In this document: positions 11,681-24,262 of the stretch, piece by piece
Numbering within the stretch: the stretch's first letter is position 1
How the letters are laid out: each line of letters begins with the position of its first letter
Origin: Polytrichum commune
Lineage: Eukaryota; Streptophyta; Polytrichopsida; Polytrichales; Polytrichaceae
Reading direction: 5' to 3'
NCBI GenBank assembly: GCA_950295325.1
Contig: OX485808.1
Span: 39,390,527 to 39,454,526, forward strand
Length of the DNA stretch: 64,000 nucleotides
Translations under genes and position numbers: made by a program
Notes under the pieces: model-generated
Databases searched by the model: none
Seen by the model: only the letters and a program-made list of their open reading frames with translations
What the model was told of the DNA's origin: nothing

Positions 11681-12305
11681 TTTTTCATCATTTCGGATCT
11701 TTTTCCTACTTTTAAAAAAAAAAATTATTTAGTTCATGTGTGTTGGTGTTTTATGCACGTCCACCAAAAGCGATAAAGTCAAAAAAAAAAATTCAATTCA
11801 TCATGTGTGGAAATTCAAGACTCTAAAACTATCAACTTATAAGAATCTCCTCTCCACAAATGATTACCAAATGCAAGAACCTTTATAACAAAACTAGTTG
11901 GTATCCTCTAATAATGGAGGTGTTTATAATTTTTTTTGTATAAGGTGAGTCCAACCCCTTGACACTTGTCTTTGTTGACATGTCATTAGTTATGACTTTG
12001 TTTATAGTTACGCACAAATTTGAATGGTTGTGGTGTTGTGTGAAAAAACAACTACCACTAAAGATGCCATGTGTAAATACAACGACAAACATCCCTTCGA
12101 AACAAGAACTAGAATATGTGCTTAGGAAATGATGAGAATTGCTACAACTAAGGCAATTGGGTCTATCAAAAGCAATGAGCTAGAGAAAGTGCTCCCGGTA
12201 GAAAGTCCCACAAATGGAGAGGAGTTATTTACAAAGGTTTTTTTTTTCGCTTTTATACATTCATCCCTTTATGAACATGTCATTCGTATCATCACACATG
12301 TTTCA

Positions 12306-12860
12306 TGATTTGGAAACGACTTTGTGTGCCCACATACAACTTTCTAGTTCTTTAGCAGTGATGCAATTCTCTAGTTCTCTAGTGCATTGATCCAATTCTC
12401 TAGCATGTTTGGGTTCCTTTTACGAGGTTTGTAACAATTCCCTGCCTTAAATTAAAGCCTCTTTTGCACGACTCAACATGATCGATAGTTTGTTTTGTTG
12501 TCCTACTTGAATCTGTACTGTAACACAATATTTTGCTACACCCAAACCAAATCAAAGCTTACATGATTGTTTACTCAGAGACTAAAAGTCAATGTTGAAC
12601 AAGATATTCCGAAAGTCAAAATTCTTGTGATTTAAGGTGCTAGTGCTACATGATAATACAAAAGCACACAATCTACTGAAGAATGTGTCTTCAAATCTAT
12701 TGGGTCATTGAAATCACCCTTGGCTTGTTACATTGACTGCTCTTGCATCTACCTTAGAACAAAACGAGTGTAGGAACAAATCCTCAATACATAATTCTAT
12801 ACATATTAGAATTAAAATATACTCAAACAAATCTAACAATGACATAGTAGTGTTGTGCCT
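12306..12860. repeat. Outer-end repeat of the left inverted arm
   Basis: This segment recurs in direct orientation at about 42959-44165 (split there by MITE B) and in reverse orientation, from 12485 onward, at about 58505-58865. Shared runs include ctttgtgtgcccacatac and ttgggtcattgaaatcac. It marks the outer boundary of the inverted duplication. Confidence 0.85.
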
Positions 12861-12989
12861 TTTGTTAGTGCCCATATTATTGCTACACCTTGGATGGAAT
12901 TGCACGAAACTCTCTGCATTCTCTTTCTAAACAAATTATGGTACTTACTTGCGTTTGTTTGTATTTATGCTATTGTTGTAAACGACATC

Positions 12990-13850
12990 ACCGTTGTCAT
13001 TGCATTTTGAAAAAAATGGTCAATTAGTGCCTAAACATGTAGGTTGTGTTTGTTATCCAATTTTACAAGATGAGCACATTTAATGGTTAGTAGTGAGGAT
13101 TGATGCAAATCACTGTAGAATCTCTCCATCGTTGGTTAATGAAGTTTTTCAATTCCCACGCCATGTATTTATTGGTTGTGTTTCAAAAGCCATTCAAAAT
13201 CAAGATGGATTTACTTTCAAGTTGATGCGCTATGAACCACATGATTATAACAATGAAGAGCATCTTAGAGGGCGTATAGAGTTGTCTCAAAAGTATTTAG
13301 AGTTTGGTGGCAGTATGGTTGATGTTGTGTGTGTGGATGAGGTTGGTTTCAATTTACATTTGACACGTTGATTTGGAAGGATTTGTCTAGGACAAAGATG
13401 CCAATGAATTTGTCCAATTCAAAGGGGTCACAATTTATCTTTGGTGGTTGCAGTTGGACATGAAGGTGTCATTGCACACGATGTCATACTTGGTGCCTAC
13501 AATACAAACAAGTTTTTCGAATTTGTTCACACCAAGGTCATTCCTAGCCTTGACAAAGAAAGGTTCATCCTCATGGACAATGTCCCATTTCACAAATCTC
13601 GTGAAATACAACAAGTTTTTATAGATGTTGGACACATCAACTTATGTTTGCCATCATATAGTTCAGTTTTCAATGCCACAAATTGGGTATTTGGACACAT
13701 CATAAACCATGTCCAATGAAATGATCTCCAAAATCATCGAACATCATTAGGTCACATTAATGATGATGTACAAGAAATCACTACAAACATGGTCCAAGGT
13801 TGGATAAGAGAGGTCAATCCAAATTTTGATAGAGCTAGTCATGGGGAGTG
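12990..13850 (+). pseudogene. Tc1/mariner-like (DDE_3-type) transposase, broken, left copy
   Basis: Frame 13093-13371 contains VDVVCVDEVGFNLH, which fits the first catalytic Asp. Frame 13441-13719 contains RFILMDNVPFHKS, the second Asp region. It is followed by LPSYSS then NATNWVFGHI, which corresponds to the Tc1/mariner block usually reading LPPYSP...NPIEN. The two frames are separated by stops around 13371-13440. At the position where family members carry the third acidic residue, this copy has Asn. Reading resumes to about 13850 (NMVQGWIREVNPNFDR) after further stops. The N-terminal DNA-binding region is fragmentary. The right arm holds the same gene with the same Asn. No terminal inverted repeats or TA duplications could be assigned. 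Confidence 0.7.
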
Positions 13851-14104
13851 ATTAGGAGAATCTCATACTTGATGTATCATTCTTTATAAAATTGGTTCAA
13901 AGTTCAAGTTAAATTGGTTGTCTATATAACGAACTTGGTTCTTGATTCCAATGAAATTGGCTAGTAAATCATGAAATTGAGTTTGCATTTCTATGATTTC
14001 ATCTTACCAAAGGAGTATGTAAACCTATGGTTTCATTTCCTATATTTTATAGGTATTTATAATTGCTCGTTGAAGAACAAATAATTCAAGTTCCAACATG
14101 TGAA

Positions 14105-14230
14105 GTTAATTACATGCTTTATTGACGGTTTCACTTTGAAAAGGAAGTCCTAATCAATTGCTTATGTATTCAATGGAAGTGAACATATATATTGGATTTT
14201 GGACCTTGAAGATGAAGTGCACTCAATATG
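14105..14230. repeat. Extra copy of foldback-arm sequence
   Basis: This block resembles 50185-50300, one arm of the right-arm foldback element (shared run gatgaagtgcactcaat with one mismatch). The right inverted arm has no equivalent at this point, so this is a left-arm-specific insertion or fragment. The following 14230-14530 is also left-specific and unrecognised. Confidence 0.6.
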
Positions 14231-15906
14231 GGTTATATGGAGAAGCAGCCTTCAATCCTAGTGAAGGACAATAAGCATGAAGAAAAAATTTGAGTCATGA
14301 AGGACAATCGTAGTGAAGGACAACACCATGGTATTGAAGAAATTTTGCTAAAAGACAATTGTTATTTTGTTGAAGTGGCGGACATCAAGGAAGAGAGGCG
14401 TTTGGGAAGAGATGTCGGGAACCGTTGCCCGAACTGCGTGGGTAGGGATGCGAAACATTTTAGGGGGTAGAGGCGGTGGTGGGTGCCACTAACATATGTC
14501 ATGCTGGACAGAGCTCGTTGGGGTCCCTTTAGCGTTTGCCCCACCAAAGTGCTTTCCGACGCTGAATAATGTTTTGTCCAAATCAAGGGGAGAATAAAAT
14601 GATGTTTTCAAAACCATGTACATTATTCAACCAGGTGGGCCAGTTCCTCGACCTTGGAATAGGTCAATTATATTCCATGAGCCCCTCGAACAAACTAGAA
14701 ATATTTTTTTACTGTTCATACATAAAGTTGAATGGAGTTATGCTCTTGGCATTATGCACATAAATTAGTGTTCACACTAGGAATATTCGCATGAAACATT
14801 GTTCATAACAGCGTTATTCTCTAAAATTGCTAGTAAAAGCCACACTAACATTGGAAAACTGGCATTATTCACAATATTCTTACTATTCAAAGCGATACTA
14901 TTCATTATTCGTACCGGTGTCAAGTTCTTCTTATTTTCTAAGTTTCTTTTTATGAAGATAAGAACAATGCCAGCTTAAGTTGGCAAGTGAATGCACAATG
15001 CGTGGTGGGTAATGTTATGACAAATTTGTCGACTTATGAACTTAATATAAAGTCCAATTGTGCTCTTTATGACAACTTTACAATGTGGTCCAAAACTCAT
15101 TTGTCTTCTCCCCATTGTGAAGAATCTATCTATTCAATTCCTCTACTAGGTTTCAAACTCCTATTTGAACACTTTATTGTCACCGGATGATTCCAATGAA
15201 CTCGGCACTTTCATTCGACTCTTGATGTCAAGGGCAATTCAACCTATTATTACCTAAACATATTTTATGATCAACCACTTAAATGTGGAAACAAACTTTA
15301 TTATGAAGAGTTAAGCAAAAAAGTATATTTATTTCAATAAAATTCAAGAAGATATGAAAGTCATAAAATTGAAGTTTCCAAGTTAGAACAACTTCATCAT
15401 TTGTGGTATTTAGTGTCATGTACATTATTGGTGAACAATCTAAACTAGATACCTAGAGGTCTAGTATTGTCACATCCAATGATTGTCAACATGTCACAAT
15501 TTGTCAACATAAGAGATCTTTTGAAGTGCATAACTATTCATGCTATGATGTTCAACATTGCACATTAAAGAAGATAATTTTATGTTTCAATATCCAAGAG
15601 AAAGATATTATTGAGCATATTAATGCCAAGTGTTATGTGTTTGCACTTATGGTCAACGTATTGACCGTTGTGTAACCTAGGCATAGACCTAATAATATCA
15701 TTGAAGATTGTATTGTTAATATATCAGTAAGCACACTAATGCCAAGTGTCACGAGGTTACGCTTGGTAATGTAGCATATGCCTCACAATAGGGTATTAAG
15801 GCACACTATTATGCGTTTGACACTAAATACCATAAAAGGGGTAGTGAAAACCTTGTTTTAAGAAACATTGCATGATAGGGTAGATGAGGAGTTCCATAGT
15901 CATATG

Positions 15907-15907
15907 G

Positions 15908-15939
<32 letters not shown>

Positions 15940-15975
15940 TATATATATATATATATTTGTATATGTACACACATG
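15907..15975. repeat. AC/TA compound microsatellite
   Basis: A run of about 15 ac repeats is followed by ta repeats. The right arm has the complementary TA/TG tract at 55034-55081 with different lengths. Confidence 0.95.
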
Positions 15976-16965
15976 AAGGTAAGCACATAGAAGTGCGCAA
16001 TCTTCGATCCTTGCAATCATTCGTTGTAAGTGAATTCACCACTTGTTGATATCATGGGAATGTGAGAGAGAACATGGGAGAACAAAAAGGGTATCACATG
16101 AAATATGGACCTTTATTCCACTATATGTCACATAAAGTATCCATAGGTTTATTATATCCCTATTCGATATGCTTTGTAGACCCAATAGTTCTAAAATTTA
16201 TAGGATCCCCTATTTATTAATGGTTGTGTGAAGATTTACAATCAATATATGATTGTAGCTTGCTAAATCTAGAACCCAAGTTGGGTGTCTTTCCTTGATA
16301 TATGCCTTGGCTTCCAATGTTGATAAGAATTTGGATGTTTTTTCACGATTCCCTTGATAATTTCACTTGCATTGGAACTAGTGGATCAAACTCTTTGTTA
16401 TGGAAAACACCAAATTTTGACTATATAATGTTTGAAAATAAAATTGAAATATGTTGAAAATTAAGTTATCATGACCTCTAGGTATATGATACTATAACAA
16501 TTCCGATAAGAATGAAAAAAATACTTAATTTATCCTTCAAATAATACTCATAAGTAAAGTTGCCAACTTTGTGTTTCATGCAAATGTTTCTTATACTGAT
16601 ATGTATAGTTTTGTTGATTTTTTCCTACAAATATGTGCATACAAGTATGTTCTAGGTCATCATGCAAGAATTATAATTTAATATGTTATTATGAGACTAC
16701 TTGTATGTCACTTTCAACCACTTGCAAATCCTGATAGATTTGCGTAGGTGTTAAAAAATGGCATATAGATATTCTAAAACACATGTTTTCTTCACTTTTC
16801 TTTCACTCACTTGATTCTTATACTAGTGTAATATAAGAACAACATTTCTATATCCTTAGAAGAATCACACCTATATTTAATAGTGGGTCAATTTCTAATT
16901 ACACCTCCAAATTTACATCGACTAGAGCACTTACTTGGTCCACTTTACCATGCTTGCACCCACAT
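15976..16965. other. Left-arm-specific ~1-kb AT-rich segment
   Basis: In the right arm the sequence passes from the microsatellite almost directly to the counterpart of about 16970 (tatatgtatgca-like runs), so this kilobase is present only in the left arm. No ORF or terminal repeat is seen. It is either an insertion here or a deletion in the right arm between TA-rich tracts. Confidence 0.5.
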
Positions 16966-17376
16966 GCTACATATATAGGTATGTATGCAAATATATGAAT
17001 GTACAAAGATATTATGTATGTACAAATAATAATATACTTATTCTAGAGGTGGTCAAAGTTTATTGACCACATGATGAGTGTCTCTCACAATGAGCTCAAA
17101 TAAAATTAGAAAACAAATCTAATATGGGGTGTTGCCCATAGTAGATACTAAACATGGTTGATATTTGCAATGGACAACACCCCGGGGATCAAAATTTGCT
17201 TCCTCTTTTAAGTTGGCGAGAGGGAATTATTGCATATGATAGTACCTCAGGCTCATTCGTCGAACATAGAACTGGGACTGTATGGCTAATTCATGTATAA
17301 TAACATTCACTAAACTAATTACGGGTGTTTGAAACTAATTCCGGTATCAAATTAACTATAGAAGTAATCTCTAGAT

Positions 17377-17490
17377 TGCATGTTATTTCATGGTTTTTAT
17401 TTTGGGTGAATGAGAGATACACTTATATGCAATAACTCCCTCTTGCCCTTCAAGCCTAAACACCCTTCCACTTTAAAATCCAATAAGATT
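17377..17490. repeat. Left copy of ~115-bp direct repeat bounding a 6.7-kb insertion
   Basis: Matches 24148-24262 in direct orientation, including tgaatgagag and ctccctcttgcccttcaag. The right arm has this sequence once, at about 54489-54605 in reverse. It is far longer than a normal target site duplication. Confidence 0.85.
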
Positions 17491-17639
17491 GTAATTTAGA
17501 TTTTGGTTACAAACAAACCCAAGGAAACACTCAGGGAAGACTCAAAATGTGATTTTTAGACCATTTAGGTGTCTAAGATAAGTTTTATTAAGATAATCAT
17601 AAAGTTACTGTTGCAACCCTTGCTAGCCCCCTCAACAAT

Positions 17640-18600
17640 CTTACCAATTTTCATTTCTAGCAAAGGTTACGAGCGCTAACCCTTCGCATTCCACCATGCT
17701 AATGGTTAGCTCCTCCTACCCCAGACCTTATAGTTCATAAGAGGGGAACCAACCCTCCTACTTTGCTTTCAGGACTCACCCCTCAATCGGTAACCAATCC
17801 TTAGATGTGGACTTCCATGGATCTTATGTTGATCATCGCATTGCCGGAGCAACACTATAACAACCCGAACCATACTAGGCAACTATGGCCTCACATTGGG
17901 CCAAAGCCCATGGAGGCCGTGCCGTTCGGCCTCGGGTGGGTGAGGCCACACCACCTCACCCATATAAGCCTCTAGCATTCTAAGCGGGGCCCCTACCCCA
18001 CCGTCAAGAGACCTTGTCTCTCTACCAAGAGTTGGGGCCAAGTAGACATTTTCCTTTAGCCGCTGGGCCTATAAGCCCCCAGCAGCTTCAGACCATCATA
18101 ACTTCCTTGTATGATGTCTGATGCTAATACGCAACCACTCCATCTTCATCTAAGCTTCACGTAGATGCCGATGGACTCCTCACTTGCCCCATTCAGGCAA
18201 GTATTGAGGAAGTTATGCCTGTTTGAACCTTGGCAGTCCTGGGAATCACTCCCAGGCACTGCTATACCAGGGCGCTGTCCCGGGACAGCGCCCCACTCAA
18301 TTTGGCATAACTTCTAGCTCACAGTGTCACACCTCCGATTGAGGTGTTCTTGAGCATTATGGAATCTACACGCCATAAGCTACGCATAGCTCATGGCCTT
18401 ACCCTCGTGCCTCCTAGTCTTCATGGGTGGGAGGCATTCCCAGCGCCCGGGGCCCTCACCCACACTAGGATCACTTGGGCCCTCTCACCAACGGCGCCAC
18501 AAGTCCCGGGTGTCACTCCAGGGTCCCCCTTGTGCCCATGGTGTTTCGGGCACTCCTCATGGAGAGGTGCGTGGCAGTTACTTCATATCATTTCAGGTTT
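17640..18600 (+). repeat. GC-rich interspersed repeat S, copy 1
   Basis: About 950 bp shared with 33850-34740 (same strand) and, in part, 31915-32190 (opposite strand). Diagnostic runs include ggggccaagtagacat, cctcctagtcttc and catgaggagtgcccgaaac on the opposite strand. Open frames at 18344-18614 are frames within this repeat. The nature of the repeat (solo LTR or other) is not known. Confidence 0.75.
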
Positions 18601-19409
18601 CAACTAACAATTAAGTGAGGATTTAGGGGATAAAGGCTTCAAAATCTCTCAATGTTAGTACATGCAGTTGTGAGAGCCACTCAACCTCACTTCATTTGTC
18701 TAGTCAATAATCTAGCAATGAGTTCATTTTAATTAAACCAAGTGTGGTGCACAAGCATAGCCATAGCCATAGTCAGTTGTCTTGCAGAAGTATTTCATTT
18801 TCATCTCTTTATCAAAGCCAAGGGCACTTTGGTGTAGTCAATAGTCTTGTATTAATTCATTTCATTTTAGTGTGACTTGAAATTGCAGTGCAGTCATCCT
18901 TTCAGGATTTTCCATCTTCTTTGATTAAATATAATTTTAGTTACACTCTCCGACAATCGTATCTTACGTGGTCTTGGCCAAGGTAATAATAATTCCCGTA
19001 ATTGCGACCATAAGCCATACCACATATTCATGTCAACGTATTCTTGCATGGTTCTTTATTGAATTAAATTTAGAGTTGCTTTGCATTCATAATATCGTCT
19101 TGCAACTTCTTTTTATCACGATTTATTCAATTTTTTGTCTCAAGAATATTGACTCGAATAAACATCGATCATTTCTTTTATTATTGACGAACTATTATTT
19201 TCAATTTTAAGTTACTATCCTTCCCGGTTCCTTCTGTCGAGGTCACCTTCAACCCTCAGCCTTAGACGGTGTAACCCGCTGCCGACCGGTTTACATAGAC
19301 ACTACACCTATCCAAATTAGCCAATTTATATCTTTTCAACTCGAAGGTGGTCTGATGCATAGTGTTCCTAATAGGATGTTTTCTCTTAGTGAAACTCTGA
19401 GGAGCAGGT

Positions 19410-19890
19410 GCCCTAGGTTTTCAAGTTTATGTTCCTTTAAAGCCTAATGTCAAGGTTAAGTGCATTTAGAGGAACTTCATTCTTGTATACAATATCTTTC
19501 ATGGTTTGGATGATTTAAAACCTTACGAGATGTTTATATCCTCAAGCATACTCTCTCACTAAATGCGACTCATGAGAGTTCTCTAGTTTCTCCAATATTC
19601 ATTTAAGAACTCGATACCATGTTATGTTGTGATAACATACTTGTATCTCTTTTATGTCCTCTTAGAATCCCTAAGGATTGGTTGCCTTAGATTTCCAAGT
19701 TTATGTTTCCCTAAAACTTAATGTCACGGTTAAGTGTTTTTAAAGTCCATTTCATATTCATGTATGTCCAACATTGCGGATATAACACTATCTTTCATGG
19801 TTTGAATGATTATCTAAACATTCCAATGAATACCCAAATTTAGTTATGAGGTAAGCATATTCCCTCACTAAATTCGATTCTTGGGAATGG
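19410..19890. repeat. Imperfect two-copy duplication, about 280-bp period
   Basis: The block beginning ctaggttttcaagtttatg near 19411 recurs, diverged, near 19690. Both copies share aatgtcaaggttaagtg (one mismatch) and ctttcatggtttg. No ORF. Confidence 0.7.
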
Positions 19891-20577
19891 GGTTGACTAC
19901 ACTTAAGTTTATGGAAACATTCTCAATCCATTAGAACTTAAATGCATCTTCTCACATTTGATCGTAATCTCGGCCTCAAAAGGTGAATGAATTATTTCTA
20001 CCAAGATTTCTCTTAGGAATCTCTTACGATAGGTCGTGATTAAATTTTCTTATTAAATTCCAAATATCCTAACTCTTCATTCCTATGAGGAGTTATGACA
20101 CGAAATCTTAGTGTAGGTATAATGGTGACAAAAGGTTGTAATCGCCTACTTTGCGGTTTTGCTTGTGTATGTAATCATTAGGTTTAGCTCTTATACCAAA
20201 TGTGATGGACAACACTTTAAGCCCGAAATTGCTTGAGTATGTGGACGATGACTCATCCTCTCCAGTGCTCAAGTGTTTGTACAAAATCTTTATTTCGATA
20301 TTCCAATGAGATAGCCTCTCTCGGGCTCCAAACAATGATGTTTCCTTATGAGTTTCCTCTTACAAAATCTTTCCTAAGTCCTTGAAGATTTCAACCTTAA
20401 TTAGCTCCACTTGATTGGCCTTTGTAAAGGTTTGGCCGTTCCTCAAGTTTCTTCTTGAGTCCATATGTATTTCCGATGACTTTTGTAAGTCTCTTTGTCT
20501 ATCTTGTAAATCTCACAAGTTTCGCTTAATTTCCTTTAAGCTTTATTGGCCTTTCATCGGCTTTGAATCCTAATTTC

Positions 20578-20830
20578 GGTTCGAGGTTCATGAGTCCTTT
20601 GTTTCCAAAGGGTTGCTCGCACGGTCTCTTTAAGCTATTAAGGTTCGAGGTTCACGAATCCTTTGGTCTCCAAAGGGTTGTTCGTACGGCCTCTTTAAGC
20701 TATTAAGGTTCGAGGTTCACGAATCCTTTGGTCTCCAAAGGGTTGTTCATACGGCCTCTTTAAGCTATTAAGGTTCGAGGTTCACGAATCCTTTGGTCTC
20801 CAAAGGGTTGTTCGTACGGCCTCTTTAAGA
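20578..20830. repeat. Four-copy tandem repeat, 64-65-bp unit
   Basis: Units start at 20578, 20642, 20707 and 20772, each beginning ggttcgaggttca and ending ctctttaagctattaa. Copies 2-4 are nearly identical; copy 1 is diverged, which suggests recent amplification. Each unit start resembles a pol III B box (GGTTCGA), but no A box is evident. Confidence 0.95.
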
Positions 20831-21099
20831 CACTTCACGTGTAGTGTTCCACGGCAAATGAAGTGTAATAGGGCCCTCAACTTGGCCTCTTTATATAGTG
20901 TTTTAAATCTACCATTTTTCTAATTTCCTCAAATATCAGTCTTGGCTATAAATATATATGTATCTAAAAATAGCCTGAATTCAAACGTCCTAATCTAAAT
21001 GCTATTAATCTACTACCGTTGATATGTTCTAACTAGGTACATATCTTTCGGTTGAGAGTTCATTCATCTACATCCATTGGTCTACTTTCTAACACGTGT

Positions 21100-21330
21100 C
21101 CTAATTTAAGTGCCTCTTCGACTCTCGGGTGGTTCCCGGCCGTTCTTGGCCCGTTCCCGCAGTCGTTCCTGAGTCTCGCCCGCTCTCGGCTTGTTCCCAA
21201 CTTGTTCTCAGCTCCCGGCTTGTTCCCACAGTCGTTCCCGAGTTTCCCCCGGGTCGTTCCTGGTACTCCTTCGTTCCCGGTGTCGGGTAGAGAGGGTTCC
21301 GCCTTGGGAAAGCGCTGGGCTTCTGGCTGC
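21100..21330. other. GC-rich island of gttcccg-type motifs
   Basis: Short imperfect repeats of gttcccg/cttgttccc in otherwise AT-rich DNA. A second, similar island is at 22380-22640. Overlapping open frames on both strands follow from the composition. No domain is recognised. Confidence 0.5.
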
Positions 21331-22649
21331 AACTAGATTTTATCGGACCCGTCGAATCTTCTGGTCTTCAATCGAATCTTCCGGTCTTCTAGTCTTCAAT
21401 TTCTTCTAATCTTCAACCTCTTTCCCGTCGACCTATCCTGTTGCGGCTCTATATGGATAAAGGGTAAGGGTAGTGTGATAAGAAACCACGGGCTTCGGAC
21501 GGGTAAAACGGGACGTCAGAACACGAGCTGACGTCCGAAAGATTGGCTCCTAAACTTTCAAACCCACGGTGACCAGCAATCGCACCTCACCAGTGGGAAC
21601 GACAGAAAACAACCTTGTGGGTGATTAATCCCACTTCGTTGTCACACAGGAAACAAATTACGATGCAGAAATGAAATGCAACTAGCCTCCAAAACCGGCT
21701 TGGAATCACACACACAAGAAAAAGACAACGTGCCACAAGCAACCACACATTTGAGTCTTGAAGCCTTCAATTCTTTAATCTGTCCGTCTTCTATGGTCGG
21801 TCGAAGTCTCAGCTCTTCTTTTAAGAACCAACAGACTTCCCTCCACTCAAACAAGCACAAATCTTGATTGCTAACTTCCAAAACAACAAGTGAGATCTCT
21901 CATGAATCACAAATCCCTCGTATTTTATTTCATATTCTTCTCAAAACAACTCACCCCGTGAGCTTCGAATCCACTTCTCTCTCTCAACAACTTCTCTCCC
22001 ACAATAATCACATCACCTCTTTCCTTCACCACCTCTCCCTATCCATGCGAGAGACAAAGTTCTCTCTTATCCTCATCACATGGCTTCTAATCACCCATTG
22101 GTCCAAAGTAACTCAAGATAACTAAAAGACAAAAATAAACTATGAGTAAATAAAAAGGTAATCTATTTCTATCATTTGGTAAAGGTAACTAAGAGTAACT
22201 ATGAGTAAACATAAAGGTAAGCAACTTCTATCCACTTCTATCCTTAGGTAATGATAACTAAAATAAACTATGAGTAAATAAAAAAAGTAATCTACTTCTA
22301 TTCTTTATTATTTTTCTCCAAGACCAAGACTCACAATGCAATATTAAATACGTGCACATCTATATAGTGTACGTATTTACATCACGACACCGGCCGTTCC
22401 CAGGCCGCTCCCGGGAGTTCCCCTCTTCCCGGCTCGTACTTAAGCGGCTCCCAGCTCCTTTGGACATGTGGCCATCTTCGGTGGTGGCCCCAAGTCCCAT
22501 TGCCTGCGGTCACGTCACCGTCTTCCCGTCTTCTCGCCAACGTCTCCTTCCTCTCCCGGGCCTGCAGCTACGAGCTTGCGTCTTCCTCTTCGGCGTTTCG
22601 CCTGGCACCGCTGCCGGTGCGGTGTGGTGCAAACTGACCACACACCTTC

Positions 22650-23690
22650 AACATATAATCATTGCTTACCAGGATGTCAACAATTGACTTTTTTTTGCTA
22701 CCTCCAACTCATTTCCCATCCTCGCCAGATGATGGTCTTGCTCCATTACCCTTTCATCGTCTCTAAAAGGTTAAGATGGTTGAATTTCAACTATTCATCG
22801 ACATTAAGACCATAGTCTTCAACATCAGAATTCCAACATACAATTTCACAACAACCACCAAGGAACCCCTCCTTGCAAATTTCACAACCTAATTTGGAAT
22901 TCAATCTCTACACGAAAATGTAGAGAGCCACAACTTATAATCCAGCAACATCACCTCAATGTAATTACTACAAGTGTCAGAGAATCGCCTCACAAATAAA
23001 TATTTCACTTATATGCAACATTATACAAACTGTATTTGATGAGTTGAATTCAACGTGGTTCACAGGCCAAGTAATCAATAGAGTCCGATATTAAAATATA
23101 GCAATCTAAGCCACTATTCACTAACCAAATCTCTCTCAGACCATGGTCGTTCAATCCATTCACATTTACAGTCATAATTTAATTACACGATTCAGTTTGG
23201 CGAGAGTTTGAAGTACCTTCAACTCAGAGTTCCATACATTGCTGAATTATCCATACAGGTGAGACATTTAGTCACGCTCGGGAATTCCAGTTTAATTACC
23301 CTCATTAGAACATGGCCTGACTTGGTTTTACATTGCAGAGAAATTCAATTCAACCCCAAGACAATGGCTTTTTCACCTTACGCTCTGGTTTTATTATATG
23401 ACCTACTATCAGTACTCAATCCCCTTTAACCAAGGCCTAATATCAATTTGCTTTAGTCCAATAATTCCTCCAGGTTTTCTCTTTTTCTCTTTCACACAGT
23501 AATTCTAGCCACAGTTACCCCTTATCAGACTGTTGCCTTGACTCATTGCAGTATTTAATTCATAATTTTTTAGGCTGAAATATTAACACTTTTATGTCAG
23601 ACATGCATCAAGGGAATCACTCCATCTTGATTCTACAATAAATTCAGAAAATTCAAGTAAAGATGTTTTAAAGATCCAGCTCAATTATCT
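22650..23690. other. Unrecognised part of the 6.7-kb insertion
   Basis: No gene, terminal repeat or known element is recognised. Its style (att- and caatt-rich, with repeated cagaccat) resembles 61.8-62.4 kb, but I could not align the two with confidence. Confidence 0.3.
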
Positions 23691-23692
23691 TG

Positions 23693-23772
23693 GATTCCAC
23701 TTTAATCTTTTTTTTTTTTTTGGGGGGGGGGGCAGAAGGCCAAACGGCCAGCGCCAAGATTCCACTTTAATC
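23693..23772 (-). mobile_element. Short SINE-like retroposon end, 15-bp target duplication
   Basis: The insert, 23708-23757, reads on the minus strand as ggcgctggccgtttggcc, ttctgcc, a C run and a poly-A tract. It is flanked by gattccactttaatc at 23693-23707 and 23758-23772. The body resembles the insertion at 26083-26156. A poly-A end plus long target duplication indicates L1-type retroposition of a short 3' fragment. Confidence 0.8.
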
Positions 23773-24147
23773 ACCGAACTCCCACAGACAATTGACCAAC
23801 AATTATGGATCACACACAGTTGTTTCAATTTAGAAATAGGGATAGCATTTCATTTCAAAAAGTATAAAATCTGGCAAAGTTTCGGCGTACATCAAAAAAC
23901 TAGAATTTGTCTCCTCCGTCCCTAATTGCCTTGCCTTTTATAGCTTGGCAATGCAATCTATAGATATCAAGCAATGTGTTTCTTCTTATCAAGCTATGGT
24001 CCTACCTACCCCTACTTCTTGATCTCTCTGACTATAGCCTATTCATACTGGCTCGAAACCAATGTTCTGGTTCATCTAAGTCCCATTTACACTAAATTTT
24101 ATATTTACCTACAAAAACACATAAAAAATAACTACATATTTGTTTGG

Positions 24148-24262
24148 ACTGCATGTTGTTTCATGGTTTTTATGTTGGGTGAATGAGAGGTACACTTGTA
24201 TGCAATAACTCCCTCTTGCCCTTCAAGTCTAAGCACCCTTCCACTTTGAAATCCAATAAGAT
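24148..24262. repeat. Right copy of ~115-bp direct repeat bounding the 6.7-kb insertion
   Basis: This copy is closer to the right-arm sequence than the left copy is: it keeps tacacttgtatgc and aagtctaagcaccc. Confidence 0.85.

Larger units (their letters stand above)
17491..24147. mobile_element. 6.7-kb composite insertion specific to the left arm
   Basis: Absent from the right arm. It begins with sequence shared with 60530 onward (acaaacaaacccaagg, actcagggaagac). It contains one copy of a GC-rich interspersed repeat, two tandem-repeat regions, two GC-rich islands rich in gttcccg motifs, and a SINE-like insertion. No reverse transcriptase, integrase or transposase is readable on either strand and no LTR pair was found. 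I regard it as a nest of older repeats. Confidence 0.6.

Noticed and set aside
15809-16042. Tyr/Ile/Cys/Val-rich small proteins, also at 1177-1440 and 54965-55204
   Set aside because: They are translations of TA/CA microsatellites.
18344-18614. Proline-rich protein frames, repeated at 31611-32093 and 34589-34924
   Set aside because: All lie in copies of the GC-rich interspersed repeat S and are in different frames or strands.
20578-20830. CRISPR-like array
   Set aside because: Units are contiguous with no unique spacers, in a plant nuclear context.
21052-21409. Overlapping frames on both strands in GC-rich DNA
   Set aside because: Low-complexity gttcccg repeats keep several frames open; no conserved domain.
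17491-24147. Full-length LTR retrotransposon
   Set aside because: No matching LTR pair, primer-binding site or readable gag/pol was found.
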